64,000 bases of DNA, taken from the NCBI RefSeq assembly GCF_035582795.1, contig NC_134365.1, positions 222,101,887-222,165,886 of the forward strand, written 5' to 3'. Source of the stretch: Mycteria americana. Its lineage: Eukaryota; Chordata; Aves; Ciconiiformes; Ciconiidae. Every line of letters starts with the position of its first letter. Within the stretch, counting starts at the first letter, position 1. Shown in pieces: positions 51,984 to 62,800 of this stretch. The translations under genes were made by a program, and so were the position numbers. A model generated the notes under the pieces. The model had not been told where the DNA came from and did not search any database. It saw only the letters and a program-made list of their open reading frames with translations.

Positions 51984-53485
51984 TCAGGGGCCCCCGGCGG
52001 CTGCCAGGGCCGCGGCTGCCAGGAGGAGCCCCCAGAGGCGCGGGGGGTCCCCGGGGACGCTCCTGCCTGGGGGGGCTGGAGAGGGGGAGTCAGGGGCAGC
52101 CGGGGGCGGCAGGGGGGCACGGCCGGGGGCCGCCCTCCCCGGCTGCAGCGGGGGCTCGCTGCCTCACCTGCGCTGAAGACGCACGGCCGGCTCTTGCATC
52201 TCTTCTCTGCCAAAGAAATCAACTCTGTCTGCACGGCTGCTGCGCGCTCCGCACCGCGCCGCTCCTCGCCCCGACCCAGCCGTGCCGTGCTCTGCTGTCC
52301 TGTGCCGCGCTGTGCCGCGCCGTGCCGCACAGTGCCGTGCCGTGCCGTGCCATGCTATGCCATGCTGTGCTGCACCGTGCCATGCCGTGCCGTGCCATGC
52401 AATGCCATGCCATGCTTTGCCATACTGTGCTGCACTGTGCCACGCCGTGCCATGCCATGCCGTGCCGTGCTATGCCGTGCCGTGCCGTGCTTTGCTGCAG
52501 AGGGCCCCCGTCGCAAACCCCGGTGGAGAGCGGCTGGGAGACGAGCAAGGACGCGCGCCCGAAGGCAAGCTCGCCCCATCGCCCTCCCCACGATGGAGAC
52601 CCCCCCTTTCCCGGCAGAGCTGGTGGGACGGGGCCACCCCCTGCCCCCAGGACCCTGCACCCCGGCGGCGCGGAGGCACCGTCCCGCGGGGACGTCACCT
52701 GTCACCAACTCGCAGTTGTAGGTGCTGAGCGCGTCCTGGGAGCGGAGCTGGATGAGGGCTCTGTCCCCATCGCGGGCGACGTCGGTGACCTCGAAGCTCT
52801 CGAAGGGCGGGATGAGGACCTCCTCCTCCGTGGGGAAGAAGGAGAAGTCCTTGATGGGGACACCGTAGCAGGTCTCCACCGAGAAGAAGGTGTCCTGGCC
52901 GAAGGGCAAGGTGCTCTCATTCCGGAGGGACGTGGAAGTGAACTGGCCGAAGCGGACGGACTGGCGGGGCCGGGCGGTGAAGCGGATGCCCCGGACGCCC
53001 CGGTAGACGCGGTGGCAGCGGCGGGGCTGGGTGTCCCGCAGGGCACGCAGAGCCTCGGTCAAGAGGAAATGCAGCGCCTTGAAGCGGAAGGCGCCCAGGT
53101 ATTCCCCGCGGGAGCGCCCGGCCTCACGCACGGCTGTGTTGAATGCCAGGTAGAGGGGGCCGTGCAGGGTGTACGCCAGGAGGGCGACCGCCCGCTCCGG
53201 CCGCAGTCCTAGCAGCCGGGGGACGTGGCCCTGCCGACTCCGCCATTCGGCAGCGGCGTGGGTCCAGGCCTCGGCATAGACGCTGTTGTTGGCGAACTCG
53301 GTGCGGTTGAGCTCCTCCAGTTCCTCCTCCATCATGCGGCTGCAGCCCCGGTACTGGTCATCGAAGGAGGTGGGGGCCATGTCCAGCGCCACCTCCTTGA
53401 CGGGGTCGAGGTCTTGCAGGCGTGGGGGGCTGCTGGCGGTGAGGGTCCCGGCCAGCAGCACCAGGCCCAGCGCCAGATGCTCCAT
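51984..53485 (-). CDS. GPI-anchored arginine-specific mono-ADP-ribosyltransferase (ART1/ART5-like), 3 coding exons, 302 aa
   Basis: Transfers ADP-ribose from NAD+ to arginine on surface or secreted proteins. Exons on the - strand: 52699-53485, 52168-52206, 51984-52066; the sum is 909 nt in phase. The signal peptide MEHLALGLVLLAGTLTASS lies at 1-19. The catalytic R-S-E-x-E set is present: R162 in VYRGVRG, the FTSTSLR serine block at 182-188, and E220/E222 in FFPTEEEVLIPPFE. The short second exon encodes KRCKSRPCVFSA, a Cys-containing segment typical of ectoARTs. The last exon ends in a hydrophobic run (LLLAAAALAAAGG), which suggests GPI attachment. A 5' non-coding exon (53887 to about 53978) and the acceptor at 53535-53536 are inferred. 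All catalytic residues are present, so it looks active. The exact paralogue cannot be assigned by eye. Confidence 0.93.
52278..52496. repeat. (TGCCR)n pentanucleotide microsatellite in the ART intron
   Basis: About 43 units of TGCCG/TGCCA with scattered variants, lying in the first coding intron of the ART gene. On the transcribed strand it is (YGGCA)n. All frames stay open through most of it because the unit contains no stop, which explains the long shadow frames running out of the ART exon. Confidence 0.95.
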
Positions 53486-53886
53486 GGCGGGCAGAGCCGC
53501 CCCGGGGAAAGCCCCAGGGAAGCAGCCGGTTCCTCTGCAAGCGGCTGGGGAGGTGGGGGAGCGAGGGCAGCGTCAGCTCCGGGAGGGCGGCGGGGCCTGG
53601 GAGGGGTCTGTGCGGGGAAGCAGGGCAGGCTGGGGGAGAGCACCCGGCAGTTGCATCCCCGGCCAGGGGGACCCTGCTCGGCACATGTCCCGGCACCGGC
53701 CGAGACCCTGACCCCGGCACCGGCCGAGACCCTGGTCCCATTACTTGCGTTAAACCCTGCCAACAGGCGGGCGTCCCCAGCGCCTGGCAGCACGGCCCCG
53801 GCAGCCCGTCTGCGGCGTCACCCGCCGGGTCTGCGGCGTCACCCGCCGGGATCAAACCCCCCGGGAGCCCCAGCGAGAAGCGTTAC

Positions 53887-54010
53887 CTGCGCCCCGGGGT
53901 GGGTGTGGGGTCCGGGTGCTGCTCCCTGGCTCCCGCGGCACCCAGCCCCTCGGCGCCTGCCCGCCGCCGGCTGGAGAGGTGAGAAGCGGCTGCTCTTTCT
54001 TTTTATAGCA
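53887..54010 (-). promoter_or_regulatory. ART TATA promoter and non-coding first exon
   Basis: TATAAA on the - strand at 54002-54007 (ctataaaaag). About 30 bp downstream begins the inferred first exon, which ends at the donor GTAACG (exon edge 53887). This donor would join the acceptor gcttgcag that opens the coding exon at 53534. Confidence 0.65.
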
Positions 54011-56095
54011 GCCCCGGACAGGATCGCTCGGGCCAGATCCGGCCCCCACGTCCGTCCTCCCGGTTATTTTTACCACCCCCCTCGAGCACCCAGAGCAGCC
54101 GCTGCACCCTCCTGCCTTGCAGCGTGGCTGCGGGGGACGGTCAGGAAACCCCCGTGGGATAAATTGCCTTTGCCTTCACCTGGGTGCAGGTGCCCTCCCG
54201 CCGGGGGCTCTGCCTTCTCCTGCAGGAGCTGACGCCGGATCCGGCCCTGCCGACCCGGGACGCGGTGCTTGCGCTGACCCCCCCGTCACGCTGCTGAGGA
54301 CGGGGCGGGTTGTGGTACGGAGGGGTCGGTGGCGCTGGCAGGGGACATCCATCCCTCCCCGCGCCCCGGACGCTGCTTGGAGGACCCACGGGGGGTGTGG
54401 GGGGGCAGCAGTCCCCTTGAGCAGGGACCCCTCTCGAGGTTACCCCTCGGGGCTGAGAGATCCCGTACCTGACACCAGGCACCGAGGGGTTGCTACGTGG
54501 CATTTTTGGCATGCGTGTAACATTTAAGGTACATACAGGAAGCTCCCGCGATGATCTTTGTAGCCCATCCTGACTTTGAGCGTAGTAAATAGTAGAGTAT
54601 CGACCGCCGATCCATCTGCGCTCAGTACGTATTTCACATACCTACGTTTAGTGATTAGAACTCAAGAAACTCACGACTAGGTCAGCTCTGGCTGAGTGGC
54701 CTCTGACTCTTCTCCGGCGACAGCGCCGGCGGCTCGGCCGTGCTCACCCTCGAGGCCGGCAGGGACGGGCGCTGCCCCCGCCCTGCCCGAGAGCCTGTGC
54801 CAGGGGGGCCGGACCCGCTGCCCCCATGGCCCCGCACACCCCATGTACCCGCCGTCGGAGGCGTCGGGGCTCGTGAACGTTGGGAGCGGGGTCTCCCCCG
54901 GGCAAGGGGCCCCGTCAGCCGGCAGGAAGGGACAGAGCAGCCAAATGTGGGGGGACACCCATGGGTGTTGGGGGGGCAGGGGGATGAGAGCTGGAGGTGG
55001 TGGGGGAGCCGGGACAGGGTGCAGGGGACACAGAGCGGTCCTCGGGCTCGCTGGCACGGCGCACAGACGCTGGCAGCAGGAATTGCCGTAGCGGAGGGAA
55101 TGCGGAGAGAGGGTGAGCAATATTGCCCCTGGCTGGGGGCAGGAATCTGGCGGGGGGACCCTGGCGAGGGCAGGGAGACGCCGTCCCCGCGGGGAGCCCC
55201 TGGCCGAGGAGGGATCCCGGCCGGAGCAGGCCCAGAGGCTGAGGAGGAAGGGAAAGAGCCGAGACAGCATGGAAACTGCAGGGCAGCGGGGACGGGGGTC
55301 CCACAGAGCCCCCAGCCCTGCGCCGGCACCGCTCACAGGGGGTCCCAGCAGGGCCCCGAGGCACAGCCGGGTCCAGGCTGCGCCCGGAGCATTCCCCCGC
55401 CCCGTCTCGCCCCCAGTCCAGCGGTCAGGCTCAGCCAAACTGGGGAGAAAGGGCGGGGGCTATGGGGTGACCCCAGGCAGTGTGGGGGGGCCGGGTGCCC
55501 CCGGCCCCCAACCCCGCTGGGGCTGGGATGGGGCAGCACCGAGGTCTCTCCCGGCTGTAGCCAGCATCACGCAGGCAGGGTTTGCAGCGCGCCTGAGCAC
55601 CGCGTGTTCGGCCGGGGACGAAGCGATGGCTCGGTCCCTTCACCGCTCTGGGGGACACAGCTGACCCCGGCGGGCCGAGGGGACGCTGCAGCCTGCCTGG
55701 CATCGCGCTGCCCGCTCAGACGGGCAGGCTTTTCCAACACAGCCCTCACTCGGGCCTGGCCTGGCGTCGCCCAGCTCGGCTGCGGGTGCCGACCTCTCAG
55801 AAACCTCTTGGGGCTTTGGTGCTTTATTTCCCTTGACTAATTAACCTGTCTTTGTCTCCAGACCAGAGTTTCCTTTATTTCTCGCATTTGCCCTCTCAAT
55901 TCTCCCCCATCGCACTGCGGGGAGCGAGCGGCTGGGGGGGCTCGGCTGCTGGCTGGGGTCAAGCAGCCAGGGCCTGGGCTCAGCAGGGAGGGACCTGGGG
56001 TGGGTTTGGGCAGGAGCTGGGCTCAGCATCGAGGGGATCCTCTTTAATTTCAAAAGTTCTCGCCAGTGCTGCCGTTGGCTGGAGGGCCAGGTGTG
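54011..56095. other. Intergenic region between the ART gene and the 56.9-kb gene
   Basis: GC-rich with an A/T-rich island at about 54510-54690 of quite different composition. A + strand polypyrimidine stretch begins at its right end. Long open frames, such as a 253-codon one on the - strand at 54677-55438, show no domain, no coherent splice context and Pro-rich composition, so I do not call a gene. Confidence 0.4.
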
Positions 56096-56525
56096 GAGGC
56101 CCTTCTCCTTCTCCTTCATCTTCATCTTCTCCTTCTCCTTTTCCTCATTCTCCTTCTCCTCATTTTTTCTCCCTTTCTCTCCTGTCGTTGTCTTTCTACT
56201 TCTGCTTCTGCTTCTGCTTCTTCTTTTCCTTCTTCTTCTCCCCCTCCCCCTACCCCTCCCCCTTCCCTTCCCCATCCTCCTTCTCCTTCTCCTTCTCCTT
56301 CTCCTTCTCCTTCTCCTTCTCCTTCTCCTTCTCCTTCTCCTTCTCCTTCTCCTTCTCCATCTCCTTCTCCTTCTCCTTCTCTTTCCCCTTTCCCTTCCCC
56401 CTCCCCCTTCCCCTTCCCCTTCCCCTTCCCCTTCCCCTTCTCCTTCTCCTTCTCCTTCTCCTTCTCCTTCTCCTTCTCCTTCTCCTTCTCCTTCTCCTTC
56501 TCCTTCTCCTTCTCCTTCTCCCCCT
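56095..56525. repeat. 430-bp polypyrimidine/polypurine tract, (CTTCTC)n and (CCCCTT)n
   Basis: Almost pure C/T on the + strand: CTTCTC hexamers at 56276-56360 and 56435-56520, with CCCCTT units between. It is mirror-symmetric and long enough for triplex (H-DNA) formation. It ends about 210 bp upstream of the TATA box of the next gene. The open Ser/Pro/Phe/Leu-rich frames through it are artefacts. Confidence 0.97.
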
Positions 56526-56736
56526 CGCTGAAGCACCCCCAGGTCCCCCGTCCTGCAGACCATGGGCTTCCAGCAGCTGCCACCCCTGATTTCCAGGGGG
56601 ACATCCCAGTCCCTCATGAGCCCCTCGCGTCTGCCCGTACCAGCTGGGGAAGGGCGTGGGAGGCCACTGCGTGTCACAAAGGGGGTCCCTGCCTGCCCCA
56701 CGGGGTCACAAAGGGGGGCGTGCCTGCCTGCCGTAC

Positions 56737-56742
56737 TATAAA
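56737..56742 (+). promoter_or_regulatory. TATA box of the unrecognised membrane-protein gene
   Basis: TATAAA in ccgtactataaaggagg, about 205 bp upstream of the start codon. It predicts transcription from about 56768 and an unspliced leader of about 180 nt. Confidence 0.65.
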
Positions 56743-56945
56743 GGAGGGTGCAGCTCCCCGCGGGAGCAGGCAGCAGGCGGTGGGCACCGCAGTCTGGCCT
56801 CATCTCGGCAGACTGCAGCCTCAGCCTCTGCCACACCAGCAGTGTTGGGGGTCCCGTCACTGCCCACCCAGGAGGTCCCTGGGGATCCGCGCGGCGGGCC
56901 TCTGCTGCTGACCCGGAGTGCCGCAGCTGCACCGCAGCCGCTGCC

Positions 56946-58316
56946 ATGGGGCACTCCAACGTCCCAAGCCTGGCTGAGCTGCTCCCGCTCCTGATGCTGG
57001 TGCTGCAGCTCAGCCTGGTCTCTGCCATGCTGCGGGCCAAGCGGCTCAGGGTAGGTGACGGGTGCACCACACCGCACTGTGCCGTGGTGTGGTGTGTGGT
57101 GGGGTGAAGTGGCGTGGGGTGGTGTGGCGTGGTATAGCATGTGGTGGCATGCCGCTGCGGGCTGTGCTGTGGCGTGGTGTGTATGGAGTTGCATGTGGGG
57201 GCTGCTGCGTGGGGCTGGGAGCTGCTCCCGTCTCAGCCAGCTCCTGGGGGTCCTGCAGAGATGGTGGAAGAAGTCCAAGCGTCGGACGAGGACGGAGAGA
57301 GCCCGGCCGGAGGAGCAGAGTGGTGAGTGGCCCCGGCACTGAGTGCCCTGCAAACGGCCGAAATCCCACAGCAGCCCTGACCCGGGGCTGTGCTGGGGGC
57401 TGCCGGCCGTTCACTCCGTCTCCTCTCTTGGCAGATTCTCTGCCAGCGGATGGAGCAATGGACAAGCCCAGGCAGAGCCTGGAGATGTGGTGAGTGTGGG
57501 GGAGACCCCCAGATCCTGCCCCAGACCCTCACCCCGTACCCTGACCCTGCCCACGCTGGGCAGCCCTGCCCGCGGGCCGAGGATGGGGTGCTGCCCGTGG
57601 GTCCCGCTGGAGGGGCCGGGGTGCAGCGGGGTCTCTTCCCTCTTCTCCTCTGCAGGGCGAGCACAGAGGCCTTGAGCAGGGAGCGCCTGTCCCCGCGGGC
57701 CCCGCTGGCCTCTATGGACTCCCTGGGCTCCCTGGACTCCTCTTCCCTCGGCTCCTTCTACTCCTTCCCAGAGCCCTGGCCTGGCGCGATGGCAGAGCTG
57801 GCGGCGCTCACCCGGTCGGGAACCCCCCGGTCCCCCAAGGCTCTCGAGGGGCTGGTCGGGGAGCCAGGGCCGGCCCTTGGCCAGGACACCACACTGGAGA
57901 TGCCCACGGGGATCGAGCAAGAGCGGGTCTCTTGGGATCGTGAGGACAGGGCGCAGAGCTCCATGGACGTGGATCTTCCCCCCCACAGCCTCTTGGCCAT
58001 GGCCACAGCCAAGGGGCAGGTGGTCCTCGAGCTCATCCGCGCTCTCCAGGCCACCCAGGCTGTGACCGAGAAGTACTGTGAGCTGCTGCAGGTGGCACTG
58101 GCCCAGTGGGGAGAGGCGGTGGGGGGCGGCGGAGGGGCCTGCGGTGGGAGCCCTGCCCGGGAGCCCTCCCTCCCCCCCACCCAGATGGAGGTGCAAGACC
58201 AGCTGGGGCTGTTGGGGGCCAGCGTGTGGCCTTGGAGCGGAGCTGCCATGGGTGGATGCACATGTGGCGAAGGCTGTGGATCCGGGACCAGAAAGAAGCA
58301 GCCTCCTCCTCCTTAG
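56946..58316 (+). CDS. Unrecognised single-pass membrane protein, 4 exons, 294 aa
   Basis: Exons 56946-57050, 57259-57322, 57435-57489 and 57656-58316 have GT-AG junctions in unbroken phase (885 nt). I do not recognise the family. The N-terminus MGHSNVPSLAELLP leads into one hydrophobic helix (LLPLLMLVLQLSLVSAML, about 12-29). It is followed at once by a strongly basic stretch (AKRLRRWWKKSKRRTRTERA), so the positive-inside rule puts the 250-residue tail in the cytosol. The tail has a Ser/Leu repeat (SMDSLGSLDSSSLGSF) and an acidic/Pro middle. A probable amphipathic helix (about 205-245, KGQVVLELIRALQATQAV then EKYCELLQVALAQW) precedes a Gly/Cys-rich end. A TATA box lies upstream. The stop codon sits at the edge of an antisense ERVL LTR. 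The last 40 residues are low in complexity and the true C-terminus could differ by splicing. Confidence 0.65.
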
Positions 58317-59880
58317 AAAAAAAATACAATAATAATAATAATAATAAATTGTAATGAAAAGGAAAACAACAAGACAGCGAGAGAGGAACAAAAGCCAGAA
58401 CAAAACCCAACTGATGCAACCTCTCACCAGGTGCCGACCGACACCCAGCCAGTCCCCGAGCAGCGATCTCTGTCCCCTGGCCAACTCCCCCCAGTTTCTA
58501 TACTGAGCGTGACATCGCATGGTATGGAATAGCCCTTGGGCCAGTTTGGATCAACTCTCTCGGCTGTGCCCCCTCCCAGCTTCTTGTGCGCCCGGCAGAG
58601 CACGGGGAGCTGAAAAGTCCTTGACCAGTGTAAGCAGTACTTAGCAACAACTACAGCATCAGCGTGTTACCAACATTATTCTCATACTAAATCCAAAGCA
58701 CAGCACTATACCAGCTACTGGGAAGAAAATTAACTCTATCCCAGCCAGAACCAGGACAGCGCCCACCCCTTATTCTATACCATCTTCGTCATGCCCAGGT
58801 TCTACCCTTTCTGATACATTCCAATTGATCTCCACCACTTTCCCTGTCTTTTGATATATGCACACAGATATCATTCCCTTGGTCTGTGGGCCATCCCCCT
58901 AAAATGTCCGTTGGGTTCATTTAGTCCGTGACTTTGGGCTCCATCTGGCATAACGGTCCTTCAGGGCAGGAGAGGTGGTGTGTGGTGCTGGCTTGTTGCA
59001 CGCTGAGGCCAGTTCTGGTTCCATCACCGCTGCACTTTGCTTGCTTTCATCAATGTTCGTTCTCCATTAACCTGGGCGATTCTTACTGTAATACCGTTGA
59101 TATGGCATATAGCAACCATGGTTGTGATTACATGCAGTATTTTATAGCAATTAACATCAGACCATTCAGTCCATTGGCTATTCTCACCCAAAATCTAATC
59201 CCCTTGAGGTACACAGCGGGCTTCCCCATCCTTTCGCATGACCCACCAAGCGCACCCGGGTCCTTGAGCAAAAGCAATCCCACGAAGGCGTTTGCCTTTG
59301 CCCGAGGCAGGAGCAACCCAGACTGTCTTCCCTGGCCTATTTTTTACGGGCACTACAGGGACTTTATCCCCTTCTACAGTACGTCAGAGCTTTGATTGGG
59401 CAGGGCCAGCTCCATTGACAGATCCCCTAGTGTTGACTACCCAGGTGGCCTTTGCTAAATGTGTATCCCGACGTTTGAATGTCCCAGCACCCGTTGCTCT
59501 CAGCGTAGTCTTTAAGAGTCCATTGTATGGTTTGATTTTCCCGGAGGCTGGTGCGTGACAGGGGATGTGATATACCCGCTCGATGCCGTGCTCCTTGGCC
59601 CAGGTGTCTCTGAGGTTGTTTGGGAAATGAGTCCCGTTGCCCGACTCAATTCTCTCTGGGGTGCCGTGTCGCCATGGGACTTGCTTTTCAAGGCCCAGGA
59701 GAGCGTTCCGGGCGGTGGCATGGGGCACGGGATATGTATCCAGCCAGCCGGTGTTGTCCCCAAAATCGGGCTTCACGTACCCGGTGTGCAAAATGCCAAT
59801 ACACGCACAGAGCAGAGGTATTCTATTGCATGTTTGCGCAGCTACGGGTGCCTGTCTCAAGACAGCACGCCACGCGTTCA
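58317..59880 (-). mobile_element. ERVL-class endogenous retrovirus remnant: 3' LTR plus 3' part of pol
   Basis: On the - strand the LTR opens TGTCCTGGTTCTGGCTGGGA at about 58759 and runs down to about 58320, where it is truncated; this is the common avian ERVL-type LTR. A purine-rich tract (aaggggtggg) precedes it. Upstream, 59130-59880 encodes an integrase-like region (for example HAPASGKI, FKRRDTHLAKATWVVNTRG). It is a fossil: broken at several points and lacking most of gag-pol in this window. Confidence 0.85.
58343..58348 (+). terminator. Candidate polyadenylation signal inside the antisense LTR
   Basis: AATAAA at the end of an (AAT)n run, 27 bp after the stop codon of the gene at 56946-58316. 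It lies in sequence belonging to the ERVL LTR read in antisense. Confidence 0.5.
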
Positions 59881-62800
59881 AATTAACAGTCATTGATACA
59901 CAAAGCATTAACATATTCAACTTCCTAATACACATGCAATATTCTTCTATTAAATGATTGGTTAAAGTCTCTTCGCCCAGCGTGTAAATTAGTGCGCACG
60001 CTTAGTTGTTCTTCTTCAACTTCATCCTTTCAGTCGGTGGTATAATTGGGGTAGGTGGTGCGTGAGTCGGTGGTCGCGAGCTCCCCCTGCCCGCATTACC
60101 TTTCCCCTAGTTTCCTACTTTCTTGGCAGATCTCAGCGGTTCTTCATGGTTTACTACCTAGACCAGTAACACATCAGTTACACTTCTGCTTTCGACAGCC
60201 ACATGCTGCTTCTCAGACCAAGGAACGTTGTCTAAGTTCCTATGGAGACAGGGTCGGGCTCTACGATGGATTTCTATAGCAACGTCAGCATTATGGGAAT
60301 TGTATACTTACCTTTGATTATTACAACAATTCCCCCCTTTGAGACTTATCGAAATCCAATTTTTCGACAAGTCTCACTTCTGTTTTGTACAACTAACAGA
60401 TGGGATGGAGATGTTTGTCTAGTGATTAGACTTTTTAAACGTCTAAACGTGACACAAACAGTTATTACAATTATTACGAAGATAATTCAATTCTGTACTA
60501 GACTTTGTAACCATCCTCTCAGGGAGAATCCTAAACCATGTGAAACCTTATGAAGCCATCCTGTTTCCACTTTTCCTTTAGTGGCTCGTCTGGCCAAGGT
60601 TGAATGTAGACAAGATCTCCCGGCTGAAAAGGATGGACAGGGGTATCCAAAGGCCAAGGTGTCCTCTCATTTAAATACCTATGAAACAAAGAGAAGATCT
60701 TCAAAAGAGAAATTAAATACCCTTTAACTGTTCCCTGTCCTTTAATGTACGTTTGATAGGATATGCTTGTGCATACATTATCTCAAAGGGGCTTACTCTT
60801 CCTCTGGTTCTTGGAGTTACCCTAACTCTCAATAGGGCCTAAGGTAGGGCTCCTACCCGTTTGAGGTGAGCTTCCTGACACAATTTTGGAATTTGCCTCT
60901 TCAGAGTCCGATTCATTCGCTCTCTCTTTCCACTGGATTGAGGTCTCCATGGGGTATGGAGATCCCATTTTATTTTCAAAATTTTTGATACTCCCTGTAC
61001 TGCTTCTGCTATGAAATGAGGTCCGTTATCAGAAGATATTCCTTCTGGAACACCAAATCTAGGAATTCTTTCTTTTAACATTACTTTCATTACCTCTCTT
61101 GCCTTATTGGTGCGACAGGGGAAAGCTTCAGGCCAACCAGGTAAAGAACTGGCTGGACGGCCGGGCCCAAAGAGTGGTGGTGAATGGAGTTTACTCCGGT
61201 TGGCGGCCGGTCACAAGCGGTGTTCCCCAGGGCTCGGTGTTGGGGCCAGTTCTGTTTAACATCTTTATCAATGATCTGGACGAAGGGATCGAGTGCACCC
61301 TCAGTAAGTTTGCAGATGACACCAAGTTGTGTGGGAGTGTTGATCTGCTGGAGGGTAGGCAGGCTCTGCAGAGGGACCTGGACAGGCTGGATCGATGGGC
61401 TTGGGTGAATTGTATGAGGTTTAACAAGGCCAAGTGCAAGATCCTGCACTTGGGCCACAGCAACCCCATGCAACGCTACAGGCTTGGGGAAGAGTGGCTG
61501 GAAAGCTGCCTGGCAGAGAAGGACCTCGGGGTGTTTGTTGACAGCCGCCTGAATATGAGCCAGCAGTGTGCCCAGGCGGCCAAGAAGGCCAATGGCATCC
61601 TGGCCTGTATCAAAAATAGCGTGGCCAGCAGGACTAGGGAAGTGATTGTGCCCCTGTACTCGGCACTGGTGAGGCCACACCTCGAATACTGTGTTCAGTT
61701 TTGGGCCCCCCACTACAAGAGGGATATTGAGGTACTGGAGCATGTACAGAGAAGGGCAACGAAGCTGGTGAAGGGTCTGGAGCAGAAGTCTTATGAGGAG
61801 CGGCTGAGGGAGCTGGGACTGTTTAGCCTGGAGAAAAGGAGGCTGAGGGGAGACCTCATCGCTCTCTACAGCTGCCTGAAAGGAGGCTGTAGAGAGGTGG
61901 GGGTCGGTCTCTTCTCCCAGGTAACAAGTGATAGGACAAGAGGAAATGGCCTCAAGTTGCGCCAGGGGAGGTTTAGACTGGATATTAGGAAATTTTTCTT
62001 CACCGAGAGGGTTATCAAGCATTGGAACAGGCTGCCCAGGGAAGTGGTTGAGTCGCCATCCCTGGAGGTATTTAAAGGACGTTTGGATGAGGTACTTATA
62101 GACATGGTGTAGTGGTGGTTTTTGGCAGTGTTAGGTTTATGGTTGGACTCGATGATCTTAAAGGTCTTTTCCAACCTATATGATTCTGTGATTCTGTGAT
62201 TTCTGTGAACCAGAAAAAGTATCTACCAGGACTAACAAACGTTTATACCGGTTACATCTAGGTAACTAGGACAGATCTATTTGCCACTACTCCCCGGGCA
62301 TTATTCCTCATTTTACATTTCCTCCTATTGTTTTCTTTTCCACCTTTGGATTGTTAGCACAACATACGGAACATTTTTTTAACACTATGATGTCGGCAAT
62401 ACTTTGCATTTGTGGTCCCATAACATATTTTGTTTTGCAGTAAGGACCAATGCGTCAGAGCCCCTATGCGTTTCTTGGTGCAATTTCTTGAATGCAAATT
62501 CCATTATCCTTTTGGGGATTAGAAGTTGGTTTCAAGGTGTCATCCACCATCCCTGTTCGTTTTTATACAATCCAATTGTTCAGCTAATTGATCTTCCTTT
62601 TCAGTGTATTGTGGTGGAGTTAGTTCTAGACGACGTCCTGGGATTAAAGCTCCTTCCACATTCGACCTTTTCAGGGCTGCTTCTTTTGCAGCTATGTCCG
62701 CTTTCCGATTTCCCTGATTAGATCACTGTTCCCTTTTTGGGGTGCGCCCTGCAATGAATTATTGCAGCTTTCTTTGGCTGTAATACAGCTAATTTCAGTT

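Noticed and set aside
54540-54600. Possible C/D box snoRNA in the A/T-rich island (gatgat and ctgac motifs)
   Set aside because: The C-box match is imperfect, no terminal stem is visible, and it does not lie in a host intron.
54677-55438. 253-codon - strand frame between the ART gene and the unrecognised gene
   Set aside because: It contains a hydrophobic stretch but is otherwise Pro-rich with no family resemblance, and no promoter or splice pattern supports it.
55852-56911. Ser/Pro/Phe/Leu-rich frames through the pyrimidine tract
   Set aside because: They are translations of the (CTTCTC)n microsatellite, not genes.
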